61,652 bases of DNA, from positions 1 through 61,652 of the forward strand of contig URDQ01000002.1 of NCBI GenBank assembly GCA_900546675.1. Direction: 5' to 3'. The notes under the pieces were generated by a model that was not told where the DNA came from, made no database searches, and saw only the letters and a program-made list of their open reading frames with translations. The position numbers were made by a program, and so were the translations under genes. Below are positions 51,074 to 60,481 of the stretch, piece by piece; within the stretch, counting starts at the first letter, position 1; every line of letters starts with the position of its first letter. Source of the DNA: an uncultured Porphyromonas sp. (GTDB lineage: Bacteria > Bacteroidota > Bacteroidia > Bacteroidales > Porphyromonadaceae).

Positions 51074-53017
51074 TTAGAACCACTTGTCGATCTCCTCGGA
51101 GGTGAGCGAGACCATGATGGAGCGTCCGAGCGGGTCGAACTGCGAGTTGGGCGTCAGGAAGAGGTCGGAGATAATCTGACTGGGCTGCGTAGTGCGTGCG
51201 TGGAGTGTGTGGCGTACCAGTTCGCTGGCTTGGCGCAGGGCTTCGCTGGAGAGGAAGAGCTGCGCTAGCTGCACCTCCTGAGATAGCTCTGCATCGATCT
51301 CTTCTCGCTCTAGCTGATCGAGGTATTCGCCGAGCGTCTTGGTGATCATATCGGCGACACCGATGGGGCGGAGTGGCTTGGGGACAGAGGTGATGAGGTA
51401 GACATTGTCGTCCGTGTCTGTGCCTGCGGATGCTTCTTGCGGCGTGATCTCGAAGCCGATCTGTCGCAAGCTTTCGACCAACTCGTGATGCATTGGGTAG
51501 ATTTCACTGGGTAGCGATAGCTCCTCGGCAAAGAGTAGTGGCTGCGCCTGATCGGGCTCGAGTGTGAGTGTGGCTATCTGCTGCTCGTAGTAGATGCGTA
51601 GCAGTGCGCGGTCGATTTGTATGACCGCAAGGCGGTCGCTCATCGTGGTAAAGAGGTAGCGCTCCTGAAAGGTGTAGACCAAGTTGGTGCTATTGGTAGC
51701 AGGCTGAGGGGAGCTAGCGGAGACCATAAAGAGTGGATCCACCGCTGTGGAGGCTGCTCCCGTGTGTTGGCTTGCGGGAAGCGTTGACTCACCTCGTCGC
51801 TGCTGGAAGTCGTCGATAAAGCTTTCCCAATGAGCGGGTGAGCCACTACTCACCGGAGAGAGTGGGTCGAGGGGTTGCTCATCGTCCGTAGAGATCAGCT
51901 TAAAGGGATTGTACTCAGGGTCTATCTGTACGGGCGGTGGCTGGAGCGTCGTCTGGCTCTGTCGTGTGGCATCGTAGGCTGGGATCTCGATGAGTTGGTC
52001 TGTGCTAAAGGTGATGGCGGGCATGGCACTGGTGGTGCTGAGGTGCTCACGTAGCACCACCATAAGGAGCTTGAAGATAGCCTGCTCATCGAGGAACTTG
52101 ATCTCCGTCTTGGTCGGATGTATATTGACATCGATGCGACTAGGGTCTACCTGAAAGTAGATGAAGTAGTTGGGCTGGCTACCTGGCGCGACGAGGTCCT
52201 CAAAGACGTTCATGACCGCACGGTGGAAGTAGGGGTGCTTCATATAGCGTCCATTGACAAAGAAGAACTGCTGGGCGCCTCTGCGCTTAGCATCGCGTGG
52301 CAGGGTGATGAAGCCCGAGACGTTGGCTAGAGGACCTTGGTACTCGATCGGGATGAGCTGCTTGGAGTAGCTCTTGCCTAGTAGGTCTACGATGCGATGC
52401 TGGAGGTCGCTCTTGGGGAGGTTGCGTATGAGCTTGCCCTCGGAGTAGAGGGTGAAGGCAATCTCGGGGTAGACTAGTGCGATGCGCTCGAACTGGCGGT
52501 AGATGTGTCGTAGCTCTGTCTCGGAGCCTTTGAGGAAGCGCCGCCGTGCGGGGACGTTGTAAAAGAGATTCTTTACCGTGATAGAGGTGCCCACCTCGGC
52601 AACGGTGGGGGAGGAGCTGATGACCTCGGAGCCGTTGATCAAGAGCTTGTAGCCTATATCGCTGTCGGCCTGTCGTGTGACTAGCTCGATCTGAGCTACC
52701 GCCACGATAGAGGCAAGCGCCTCGCCACGAAAGCCCATAGAGCGGAGCGTGAAGAGGTCGTCGACGGAGGATATCTTGCTGGTGGCGTGGCGCTCGAAGG
52801 CCATACGAGCATCTAGCGGACTCATACCGACACCGTCATCGATGATGCGCATAAGCTCTTTGCCCGCATCTTGTAGCTCGATGGTTATCTGCGTGGCATG
52901 GGCATCGATGGCGTTTTCGACCAACTCTTTGAGCATAGAGGCTGGTCGCTGGATTACTTCACCAGCGGCTATCTGATTGGCGATGCTATCGGGGAGAAGA
53001 TGTATGATTTCGCTCAT
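51074..53017 (-). CDS. mutL: DNA mismatch repair protein MutL
   Basis: MutL links mismatch recognition by MutS to strand removal. The N-terminal GHKL ATPase is intact: ELVENAIDAHA, DDGVGM and GFRGEALASI, then the transducer domain. The C-terminal dimerisation domain lacks the expected endonuclease motifs. Where DQHAxxE is expected the sequence reads IQIDRALLRI (about 466-475), and the C-terminal CPxGRP metal motif is DPLGRS (628-633). The 647 residues are otherwise normal. It overlaps the small upstream gene by 4 bases and is the last gene of the series, before a strong terminator. Confidence 0.94.
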   Translation of the reverse strand: MSEIIHLLPDSIANQIAAGEVIQRPASMLKELVENAIDAHATQITIELQDAGKELMRIIDDGVGMSPLDARMAFERHATSKISSVDDLFTLRSMGFRGEALASIVAVAQIELVTRQADSDIGYKLLINGSEVISSSPTVAEVGTSITVKNLFYNVPARRRFLKGSETELRHIYRQFERIALVYPEIAFTLYSEGKLIRNLPKSDLQHRIVDLLGKSYSKQLIPIEYQGPLANVSGFITLPRDAKRRGAQQFFFVNGRYMKHPYFHRAVMNVFEDLVAPGSQPNYFIYFQVDPSRIDVNIHPTKTEIKFLDEQAIFKLLMVVLREHLSTTSAMPAITFSTDQLIEIPAYDATRQSQTTLQPPPVQIDPEYNPFKLISTDDEQPLDPLSPVSSGSPAHWESFIDDFQQRRGESTLPASQHTGAASTAVDPLFMVSASSPQPATNSTNLVYTFQERYLFTTMSDRLAVIQIDRALLRIYYEQQIATLTLEPDQAQPLLFAEELSLPSEIYPMHHELVESLRQIGFEITPQEASAGTDTDDNVYLITSVPKPLRPIGVADMITKTLGEYLDQLEREEIDAELSQEVQLAQLFLSSEALRQASELVRHTLHARTTQPSQIISDLFLTPNSQFDPLGRSIMVSLTSEEIDKWF

Positions 53018-53409
53018 AGGAAGGAGAAAAGGGGACCCTGTCTATAGTATAGTACCCAGACGATGAAGCCTAAGAGGATGAGTGTCAGGATAGAGCGCAA
53101 GATGATGCCCGAGCGGGCGTAGTTGTCTATGCCTCGGTCTCTCTGCTTCTTGAGATGACGTGTGCCTCCGTAGAGACTCTCCGAGAGACTCTCACGAAAC
53201 GCTTCACCAGAGCCATAGTCAGCCTCTACTTGCTTGTCGTGGGCTTTGTTGTTGCTGTCGGTGTGAGCTTCGGTATCGGAGCCTTCGGCAGCTTCGAGCT
53301 CTCGTCTGATCTGCTCGATGCGTCGCTGGAGTTGCTCCTTCTTGGGATCCCAATAGATGGGTTGATGTCGGAAGGTGCGGGGTTGTCGTGGTCTAAATAT
53401 GAGTCCCAT
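53014..53409 (-). CDS. Conserved small protein with C-terminal membrane anchor
   Basis: This 131-residue protein opens with FRPRQPRTFRHQPIYWDPKKEQLQ, a start I recognise from Bacteroidota proteins encoded next to mutL. A charged, helical middle (EQLQRRIEQIRREL) follows, then a single C-terminal transmembrane helix (about 104-125, ILRSILTLILLGFIVWVLYY). No function is known to me. Its first 184 bases lie within the end of the OstA-like gene in another frame of the same strand, and its stop overlaps the mutL start by 4 bases. The conserved N-terminus makes it the more credible of the two frames in the overlap. Confidence 0.78.
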   Translation of the reverse strand: MGLIFRPRQPRTFRHQPIYWDPKKEQLQRRIEQIRRELEAAEGSDTEAHTDSNNKAHDKQVEADYGSGEAFRESLSESLYGGTRHLKKQRDRGIDNYARSGIILRSILTLILLGFIVWVLYYRQGPLFSFL

Positions 53410-55352
53410 GAGTATAGTGGTAAAAGGTGTAGATAGCTCTGTAGCGAGTCTGCAAGAGTCTGTACGGAGCTGCTGTCGCTCTCTAGCGGGCGACGTATGT
53501 AGATGGAGAGAGGTGTCTCGACTACGACAGTCGTGTCGGGGGCTACCATCGACTGAACGTCTGCTGGCTTAGGCTTCTCGATGGCTTGCTGGTACTCCTT
53601 GTAGAAGGTTTGCCAAGCAACTAGTCCGTCGAAGCCTTGGCTCATCTTACTATTTTGATCCTGCAGGGTGGCGAGCGAGTCGGTAGACTGTAACGGAGCT
53701 GTGCGGTCGGGGATGACATCTTCGGGTGTGAGCGGACGCTGGTCGCCATGCCACTCAGCACCGCTCATCTGACGCAGTGCATCGGTGAGGTCTTGGATCG
53801 GGTGGATCGTCCCCTCAGCCTTGCCATGCCAAAAGATGCGGTCGAGCTTGTCATCGGCAATGTAGACGTCCATCTGCGGGTTCCTCACCTGAGCGAGGGC
53901 GTAGTAATGCTTCGTCTTCTCCTGCTGCAGGTAGTAGCGTGACTCTACATTGGAGCGGTAGAAAGCGTGGTCGAGCGTGCCTTCGCGAAAGTAAGCTTGG
54001 ATCGTATCTGCCTTGACACGATCCTGCTTGATGTCATCGATCCAGCGAACGGTCGAGGCATTGGGCCAAGCGAAGGCATAGTCGATTGTGTCGTTAGCTA
54101 GGTGGGCATAGATGGTATCGCCCTTGAGCTGTGTGGAGTCGTTCCACAAGATGGGACTGCCAAAGAGCTTGATGAGCGAGTCCACGGAGAAATAGTGTAT
54201 GGAGTCGCCGATGGCCTGTATATCCTTGCGGTAAAGGCGCACATCGTGGTACCCTTTGGTGTACTTAACTTCTAGCGAGTCGGTAGTGCCTGAGAGCGGA
54301 GGTAGATTGCGCTTGATGCCCTCCATAATCTCGGCAGACATATATAAGGTGTCCTCCTCGGAGTAGTCCATAACGTAGGCTCGTCCTGTGGCGTAGACAT
54401 AGCCGTTTGCCTCGTCCATATAGCCGTAGTCGCCGAAGTAGGTTACCTTGTCCTCTTGGTTGTCGATCACTACATCGTAGTAGGCTTGGCTGATCTGTCT
54501 CTTCTTATCATAGAGTATCGAGTCGCCCGTCATGGTGCCATTGGGGTGCGTGATGAGCGAGCGATCGAGGAGGATACTATGCTCGGTGTCTGTATTGTAA
54601 AAGCCACGATCAGTCTCGATCGTGACTGAGTCTTTGGTCTCTATGAGAGTGGGGCTGACGATGCGACAGATCGAGGTCTTCGTATTGTAGTGCAGTATAT
54701 CGGTGTCGAGGGTAAAGCGGTCGTTCTCTAGGTGCACATCATTCTGAAAGAGCGCTTCGTCAGAACTGGTGTTGTACTCACCATAGATAGATGTGAGCGT
54801 ATTGACCGAGTCGGCAAGGGTACCGAAATTGTCGTAGTAAGCGACCTTTTGGTTGCGATCGTAGAAGAGTCTCTCGGTGAAGAGTGTCGTAACGTCCTTT
54901 GTCAATATCACATTATCGTGCAGCTCTGCCAAAGCGGTCATACCATCGTATAGCATCTCTCCAGCAGTGACCGAGATCGAGTCTCCCTCTAATATTTGCA
55001 CATGACCGAACGCATCAAAGGAGTTGCTCTTCTCATTGAGGTTGGCACTGTCGCAAGTCATAATCCAGCTACCATGCCTGAGACGCACATTGCCCGTTAG
55101 GATGACAATGTCAGGGTGTATGTCCTGGTCGTGGCTGAGTACATCGGCATGATCTAGGATGATGAGTCGCTTGCCTCCCACCATAGCAGGGGGAGGTGCT
55201 GGAGCGTTCGCTATATGAGACGAAGGGTGTAATGTCGCCGACCCGCCCCATAGTGGCAGCCCCACAAAGAGTAGCACAGCGACCGCTAGCAACCCGCTGA
55301 GGGTGAGTAGTAGTCGCCGTGTAGTGGTCACTTCGCTAGGCTGATGGGGCAT
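53226..55352 (-). CDS. OstA/LptA-like organic-solvent-tolerance protein
   Basis: After an N-terminal membrane or signal segment (about residues 12-36) the 708-residue protein has OstA/LptA-type beta-jellyroll repeats (about 60-450, ILTGNVRLRHGSWIMTCDSANLNEKSNSFDAFGHVQI). These are the parts that in other bacteria carry lipopolysaccharide across the periplasm. The region after about 550 is less conserved. The last 61 residues are of low complexity (Ser/Asp/Pro/Lys) and are read from the same DNA as the start of the next gene. The true stop could have moved downstream by mutation, giving an overprinted tail. It follows the SurA-like gene by 65 bases. Confidence 0.85.
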   Translation of the reverse strand: MPHQPSEVTTTRRLLLTLSGLLAVAVLLFVGLPLWGGSATLHPSSHIANAPAPPPAMVGGKRLIILDHADVLSHDQDIHPDIVILTGNVRLRHGSWIMTCDSANLNEKSNSFDAFGHVQILEGDSISVTAGEMLYDGMTALAELHDNVILTKDVTTLFTERLFYDRNQKVAYYDNFGTLADSVNTLTSIYGEYNTSSDEALFQNDVHLENDRFTLDTDILHYNTKTSICRIVSPTLIETKDSVTIETDRGFYNTDTEHSILLDRSLITHPNGTMTGDSILYDKKRQISQAYYDVVIDNQEDKVTYFGDYGYMDEANGYVYATGRAYVMDYSEEDTLYMSAEIMEGIKRNLPPLSGTTDSLEVKYTKGYHDVRLYRKDIQAIGDSIHYFSVDSLIKLFGSPILWNDSTQLKGDTIYAHLANDTIDYAFAWPNASTVRWIDDIKQDRVKADTIQAYFREGTLDHAFYRSNVESRYYLQQEKTKHYYALAQVRNPQMDVYIADDKLDRIFWHGKAEGTIHPIQDLTDALRQMSGAEWHGDQRPLTPEDVIPDRTAPLQSTDSLATLQDQNSKMSQGFDGLVAWQTFYKEYQQAIEKPKPADVQSMVAPDTTVVVETPLSIYIRRPLESDSSSVQTLADSLQSYLHLLPLYSWDSYLDHDNPAPSDINPSIGIPRRSNSSDASSRSDESSKLPKAPIPKLTPTATTKPTTSK

Positions 55353-55417
55353 AGACTCTATAATCTAATGAGCCGAGATGTGGGTAGGCTATCATCTTCC
55401 CTGAGGAAGCGTAGGTA

Positions 55418-56836
55418 CTACTTCTTGATCCAACCTGGATACTTGAAGTCGCACTGCTGATAGTCAGGACTGATGCGTATATAAGTACTCTTCTGGTGCT
55501 GAACGATCCACTTGTCTAGCTCTTTCTGCTTCTTGTCCTGCAGAGCTAGTTGCTTGATGAGCTGAAAGTCGGTAGCCATATCAGCACGGTGACCAGAGAC
55601 ACGCTGCTTGAGCTTGAGGAGTACTACCTGCGTGTTGCCGTTTGCATCTTGAGATACAAAGGCTGGAGAGACGTCACCCACCTGCATCTTGTCTACATAA
55701 GAGGCGAAGTCTTGCTGTAGCTCGGACATAGTAAAGAGTGCCGTACCGTAGCGGTCGCTCTCGTAGTCTTCGTTGAGGAGGAGACCATAGTTGTTTTTCG
55801 TCTCGTCGACATTACTGCATAGGACGACCGCCTCGTCAAAGGAGGTCTTGCCATTGCGTATCTGCACAGCGACAGAGTCCGCTTTGTTGACAGCTTGCTG
55901 GAGTTTGTCAGGAGCAACGCTCGGCTTGAGGAGTATGTGGCGGAAATTGATTGTGTTGTCACGCTTCTCGATAAGCTGTACGATGTGATAGCCTGTGGCG
56001 GTGCGTATGATAGGAGAGACCTGCTTGGTGTCGGTCAATGAGAAGACAACCTGAGCAAACTCAGGCTCTAGGGAGCTGCGAGCTACGAAGCCATACTCAC
56101 CACCACGAAGAGAGGTGCGAGAGTCTTGAGAGTAGAGTCGAGCGATCGTAGAGAAGTCACGACGCCCAGCGACTATGTCGTCGGAATAACCTCTGAGTTG
56201 CTCTTTGATCTGGTCAACAGCAGCTAACTCGATGTCTGGAGTGATCCGAAGTGCTTGTACCTCGACGACATCTGGTATGTATGGCAAGCTGTCTTGTGGT
56301 ATCTGAGCGTAGTAAGAGCGGATCTCTGTAGGGGTTACCGCCACTCCCTGGATGATCTTCTGCTGCATCTGGCGGACGATCTCATTATTGACCGCCATAA
56401 TGCGCTGCTGCTCACGAATGCTGGAGTAGGGACGATTGAAGTACTCCTCAAGACGCTCACGGGAGCCGATCTGCTGAACGAGGCTCTCCATAAAGTTGTC
56501 TACAAATCGGTCTACCTTAGTATTATCTACTGAGATACTATCAATCTTAGCTTGGTTGAGGAAGAGCATTTGGACAGCAAGTTGCTCCGTAAGGTAGCAG
56601 TCAGGGTTTCCCTCGAGAGGCATCCCCTGAGAGCGCATATAGAGCTTTTGGTTTTCTATCTCAGACTTGAGGATAGGCTCATCGCCCACGGTCCATATAA
56701 CTTCATCGACGACAGATCCTGCGGAAGTCTTTTGCTGTGGTGTCTGAGCCGTCAGAGAGAGGCTGGTCAGCAAAGACAATAGTATGGATGCTATCATCCA
56801 GCGTGCGGGTGATGTAGATGATCTATAGATAGACAT
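55418..56836 (-). CDS. SurA-like parvulin peptidyl-prolyl isomerase
   Basis: A signal peptide (residues 1-30) directs the protein to the periplasm. A SurA-type N-terminal helical domain (WTVGDEPILKSEIENQK, 40-180) is followed by two parvulin-like domains (about 190-295 with RGGEYGFVARSSLEPEFAQVVFSL and 297-405 with INFRHILLKPS). The protein should help fold outer-membrane proteins. It has 472 residues. It follows recQ by 24 bases and precedes the OstA-like gene, a pairing reminiscent of the surA-lptD neighbourhood of other bacteria. Confidence 0.92.
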   Translation of the reverse strand: MSIYRSSTSPARWMIASILLSLLTSLSLTAQTPQQKTSAGSVVDEVIWTVGDEPILKSEIENQKLYMRSQGMPLEGNPDCYLTEQLAVQMLFLNQAKIDSISVDNTKVDRFVDNFMESLVQQIGSRERLEEYFNRPYSSIREQQRIMAVNNEIVRQMQQKIIQGVAVTPTEIRSYYAQIPQDSLPYIPDVVEVQALRITPDIELAAVDQIKEQLRGYSDDIVAGRRDFSTIARLYSQDSRTSLRGGEYGFVARSSLEPEFAQVVFSLTDTKQVSPIIRTATGYHIVQLIEKRDNTINFRHILLKPSVAPDKLQQAVNKADSVAVQIRNGKTSFDEAVVLCSNVDETKNNYGLLLNEDYESDRYGTALFTMSELQQDFASYVDKMQVGDVSPAFVSQDANGNTQVVLLKLKQRVSGHRADMATDFQLIKQLALQDKKQKELDKWIVQHQKSTYIRISPDYQQCDFKYPGWIKK

Positions 56837-56860
56837 AAGAGTTGTATTGCTAATGTGGTC

Positions 56861-59062
56861 TTATTGGTTGCAGGAGAAGATGAGCATAGCGAGTCGTAAC
56901 TCTGGCTCACTGTAGAAGTCTTCGTATTCGCTGATGAGGTCGTCTAGCGTGCACCCAGGGTGCTCCTCTAGATACTCTTTCAGCTCGTCATAGCTATCCT
57001 CGCCTAGCTCGGAGGCTATGAGGTAGTTCAGCTTGACCTTGGTACCAGACTTGACGATACGCTCCAGCTCAGTGAGTAGATCATCGGTGCTGATAGAGTG
57101 CGAGATAGCTATATCCTCGAGGATTACCTGACGGTCTAGTTGCTGTACGATAGAGATATGCTGCTTGGTATTGTTAGGCAGTGTGCGGATCTTGTAGTCC
57201 TCGGGTCGCTCGATCTCATACTCCTCGACATAGTTACGTATGACACGGACGAACTCCTCTCCATATCGGTCAGCCTGCTCGACGTTGACACCCGATATGT
57301 TCTTAAGCTCAGGCAACGTAATCGGGTATAGGGTAGACATCTCCTCAAGAGCAGCATCTGGGAAGACCCCATTAGGTCCCAGCCCGAGCTTGATGCTGAG
57401 CTTCTTGCGCATATCCTTGAGTATATTGTATAGAGCGGGGTCTGTAGAGGCTGTACGTCCACGACCTCCAGATACAGAGCTTTCTACCTCATCATCATCG
57501 TCCAGATCCTCATCGTCATCTAGATCCTCCTCTTCGGGAGCTACGATCTTGAACGAGGTCGGCTTCTTGATAAACTTCTTACCACTCGGTGTGACGCTTA
57601 GGATACCATACGTCTCTGTACTCTCGGTCAGGTACTGCAGTACCAATGCGCGCTCTACGACTAGCTCCCAAATCTCTCGTGAGTAGTCGCTACCTATGCC
57701 GTAAGAGTCAAGTTTGTCGTGATGAAAGTCCTCAATAGGAGCGGTGTCGCAACCTAGGATCACATCGATGACGTGATCTTTCTTAAATTGTTCTTTGAGC
57801 TCCAAGACCGTTTGGAGCAGTTGTTTCAAAAGCTCTTTAGCCTCCATTGTTTTCCTGTTTTTTGCACAATTGTCACACGCTCCACAGTTCTCCTGATCAT
57901 ATCTCTCTCCGAAATAATAGAGCAGATATGCCCGTCGACACATGGGCGTGAGTGCAAAGGTAGAAGTTTTTGCGAGTAATTGCCTACCTATCTCCTGTTC
58001 GGCGATAGGTTTTCCCTGCATAAAGTTCTCCAGCTTCTGTATATCCTTCTCATTATAAAAGGCTAAGCAATATCCCTCGCCACCATCACGACCTGCACGT
58101 CCTGTCTCCTGATAGTAGCCCTCGAGGCTCTTAGGCATATCGTAGTGTATGACGTAGCGCACATCGGGCTTATCAATACCCATACCAAAGGCTATCGTGG
58201 CAACGATCACACGGCACTCCTCGCTCAGGAAAGCATCCTGATTGGCCGAGCGCTCCTTAGCGTCTAGTCCCGCATGGTAGGGAAGCGCCTTGATGCCGTT
58301 CATCTGGAGTAGCTTGGAGAGATTCATCACCTTCTCACGGCTCATGCAGTAGATGATCCCGCTCTTGTTAGGTCTCTTGCGGATAAATCGTATGATGCGG
58401 GCATTGACATCTTCGCCCTTCTCCTCGACGCTGTAGAACAGGTTGGGGCGGTTGAAGCTAGACTTAAAGATCCTGCCCTCGAGGATGCCTAGATTCTTGC
58501 GAATGTCGTGCTCCACCTTAGGCGTAGCTGTCGCTGTCAGTGCAATGATCGGCCTGCGACCTATCTCATCGACCACGGGACGTATCTTGCGATACTCAGG
58601 GCGAAAGTCATGTCCCCACTCTGAGATACAATGCGCCTCATCAATCGCAAAGAAAGAGATCTTGACCTGACGAAAGAACTCTATGTTCTCAGCCTTGCCA
58701 AGCGACTCAGGAGCCACATAGAGCAGCTTCGTATGACCGGCGGAGACATCGTTGTAGACCTGATCGAGCTGTGCTTTATTGAGCGACGAGTTCAGCACAT
58801 GTGCTATATCGTTAGATCCAGTCGTCTCGCGCAGGGCATCGACCTGATTCTTCATCAGAGCAATCAGCGGGGAGACGATGATAGCCGTCCCCTCCATGAT
58901 GAGTGCAGGGAGCTGATAGCATAGAGACTTACCGCTACCCGTAGGCATCAAGACAAAAGTGTCGTGACCCTCTAGCAGGCTTTGGATGATCTCTTTCTGA
59001 TTACCCTTGAACTCTTCAAAGCCGAAGATCTTACTCAGTAGTTCTGTCAGATTGTGTGTCAT
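56861..59062 (-). CDS. recQ: ATP-dependent DNA helicase RecQ
   Basis: This 3'-5' DNA helicase acts in repair and recombination. Motifs are complete: Walker A MPTGSGKS (39-46), DEAH in FAIDEAHCISEWGHDFRPEY, QETGRAGRDG (motif VI), and the zinc-binding cysteines in CRRAYLLYYF and CGACDNC. The winged-helix RQC domain follows, interrupted by a strongly acidic stretch (EEEDLDDDEDLDDDDEVE). The C-terminal part (about 560-733) includes HRDC-like and helix-turn-helix segments. At 733 residues it has the length usual in Bacteroidota. It lies 99 bases after clpX with no clear promoter of its own. Confidence 0.96.
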   Translation of the reverse strand: MTHNLTELLSKIFGFEEFKGNQKEIIQSLLEGHDTFVLMPTGSGKSLCYQLPALIMEGTAIIVSPLIALMKNQVDALRETTGSNDIAHVLNSSLNKAQLDQVYNDVSAGHTKLLYVAPESLGKAENIEFFRQVKISFFAIDEAHCISEWGHDFRPEYRKIRPVVDEIGRRPIIALTATATPKVEHDIRKNLGILEGRIFKSSFNRPNLFYSVEEKGEDVNARIIRFIRKRPNKSGIIYCMSREKVMNLSKLLQMNGIKALPYHAGLDAKERSANQDAFLSEECRVIVATIAFGMGIDKPDVRYVIHYDMPKSLEGYYQETGRAGRDGGEGYCLAFYNEKDIQKLENFMQGKPIAEQEIGRQLLAKTSTFALTPMCRRAYLLYYFGERYDQENCGACDNCAKNRKTMEAKELLKQLLQTVLELKEQFKKDHVIDVILGCDTAPIEDFHHDKLDSYGIGSDYSREIWELVVERALVLQYLTESTETYGILSVTPSGKKFIKKPTSFKIVAPEEEDLDDDEDLDDDDEVESSVSGGRGRTASTDPALYNILKDMRKKLSIKLGLGPNGVFPDAALEEMSTLYPITLPELKNISGVNVEQADRYGEEFVRVIRNYVEEYEIERPEDYKIRTLPNNTKQHISIVQQLDRQVILEDIAISHSISTDDLLTELERIVKSGTKVKLNYLIASELGEDSYDELKEYLEEHPGCTLDDLISEYEDFYSEPELRLAMLIFSCNQ

Positions 59063-59161
59063 GGTTCGTGAGATTGGTCATCCGGAGAGACATTGTTGCG
59101 CTCTCCACAGGTGGATTAACGATTACATAGAGTGATGCACTGGTTTATGGCAGAGATAGAT

Positions 59162-60481
59162 TTAGTTTGCTAGAGAGGCAGTCATGCTCGGCGTAACCTT
59201 AGAGCGAGCATACTGCTCTGTGATACGTAGCGTCTTACGCTTGAGAGAGGGTATCTCGTACATAGCATCGATCATGATCTTCTCCACGATCGAGCGCAGT
59301 CCGCGAGCCCCGAGCTTCGTCTCGACAGCGACATGGACGATATACTTGAGTGCCTCCTCGTCGAAGGTCAGTCGTACGCCATCCATCTCAAAGAGCTTCT
59401 GGTACTGCTTCGTGATAGCATTCTTAGGTTCGACGAGGATACGCAGGAGCGAATCACTATCTAGTGCGTCTAGATAGGTGAGGATAGGCAGACGTCCGAT
59501 GATTTCGGGGATCAGCCCGTAGCGTCGTAGGTCTTGGTGGGTAATGTGTGCCAGCAGATTGTTTTGGATCGTCTGATAGTCCATCTGCTGCTCCTTATAA
59601 CCCACCACACGGGTGTTGAGGCGAGAGCCGATGATACGCTCTATGCCGTCAAAGGCGCCAGCACAGATGAAGAGGATCTGCTGCGTATTGACTTGGATAA
59701 ACTTCTGCTCGGGATGCTTGCGACCACCATAAGGGGGGACGTTGATGACACTCCCCTCAAGCAGCTTCAGAAGACCCTGCTGGACTCCCTCGCCACTCAC
59801 ATCACGGGTGATGGAGGGGTTGTCGCCCTTGCGCGCTATCTTGTCAATCTCATCGATGAAGACGATGCCACGCTCTGCAGCAGCTACGTCGTAGTCGCAG
59901 TTTTGCAGTAGGCGAGAGATGATGCTCTCTATATCCTCTCCCACATAGCCAGCCTGCGTCAGGACGGTCGCATCGACCATCGCAAAGGGTACCTGTAGCA
60001 TACGAGCTATCGACTGCGCTAGGAGCGTCTTACCGCACCCCGTCGGTCCTACCATAATGATGTTGCTCTTGGCAATCTCTACATCGTCCAGCTTAGAGCT
60101 CTCGTCACTCTTACCGTCCTTCTCTTGGCTAGCTAAGATACGCTTGTAGTGGTTGTAGACAGCTACCGAGAGATACTTCTTAGCATCGGTCTGCCCGATC
60201 ACGTAGCGATCAAGGTAAGCCGCTATCTCCTGCGGCTTAGGCAGCGACTCATAGGTGAGCGGTGCAAAGGACATGCTTTTGTCTCCCTGCTTCCTCGGCT
60301 CATTAGCGTCAAGTACAGGTGCAGAGACCAGCCCGTTCTGATAGAGCAACGTGTAGATCTGCTCCGCACAGTCACTACAGATCTGCGCAGAGCCCTCGGC
60401 ACCTATTAGTATAGGCACCTCGCTCTCAGGGCGATTGCAGAAAGAGCATCGACGCTCTATCGAGTTACTTTTCTTTGCCAT
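59162..60481 (-). CDS. clpX: ATP-dependent Clp protease ATP-binding subunit ClpX
   Basis: ClpX is an AAA+ unfoldase that feeds substrates to ClpP. The N-terminal zinc-binding domain has Cys12, Cys15, Cys35 and Cys38. The Walker A is GPTGCGKT (145-152), Walker B is VFIDEIDKIA, and the pore loop and sensor regions are present, with the IGF-type ClpP loop represented by RIIGSRLN-adjacent sequence only by position. It has 439 residues. Its start overlaps the end of clpP by 17 bases, so the two are coupled. Confidence 0.96.
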   Translation of the reverse strand: MAKKSNSIERRCSFCNRPESEVPILIGAEGSAQICSDCAEQIYTLLYQNGLVSAPVLDANEPRKQGDKSMSFAPLTYESLPKPQEIAAYLDRYVIGQTDAKKYLSVAVYNHYKRILASQEKDGKSDESSKLDDVEIAKSNIIMVGPTGCGKTLLAQSIARMLQVPFAMVDATVLTQAGYVGEDIESIISRLLQNCDYDVAAAERGIVFIDEIDKIARKGDNPSITRDVSGEGVQQGLLKLLEGSVINVPPYGGRKHPEQKFIQVNTQQILFICAGAFDGIERIIGSRLNTRVVGYKEQQMDYQTIQNNLLAHITHQDLRRYGLIPEIIGRLPILTYLDALDSDSLLRILVEPKNAITKQYQKLFEMDGVRLTFDEEALKYIVHVAVETKLGARGLRSIVEKIMIDAMYEIPSLKRKTLRITEQYARSKVTPSMTASLAN

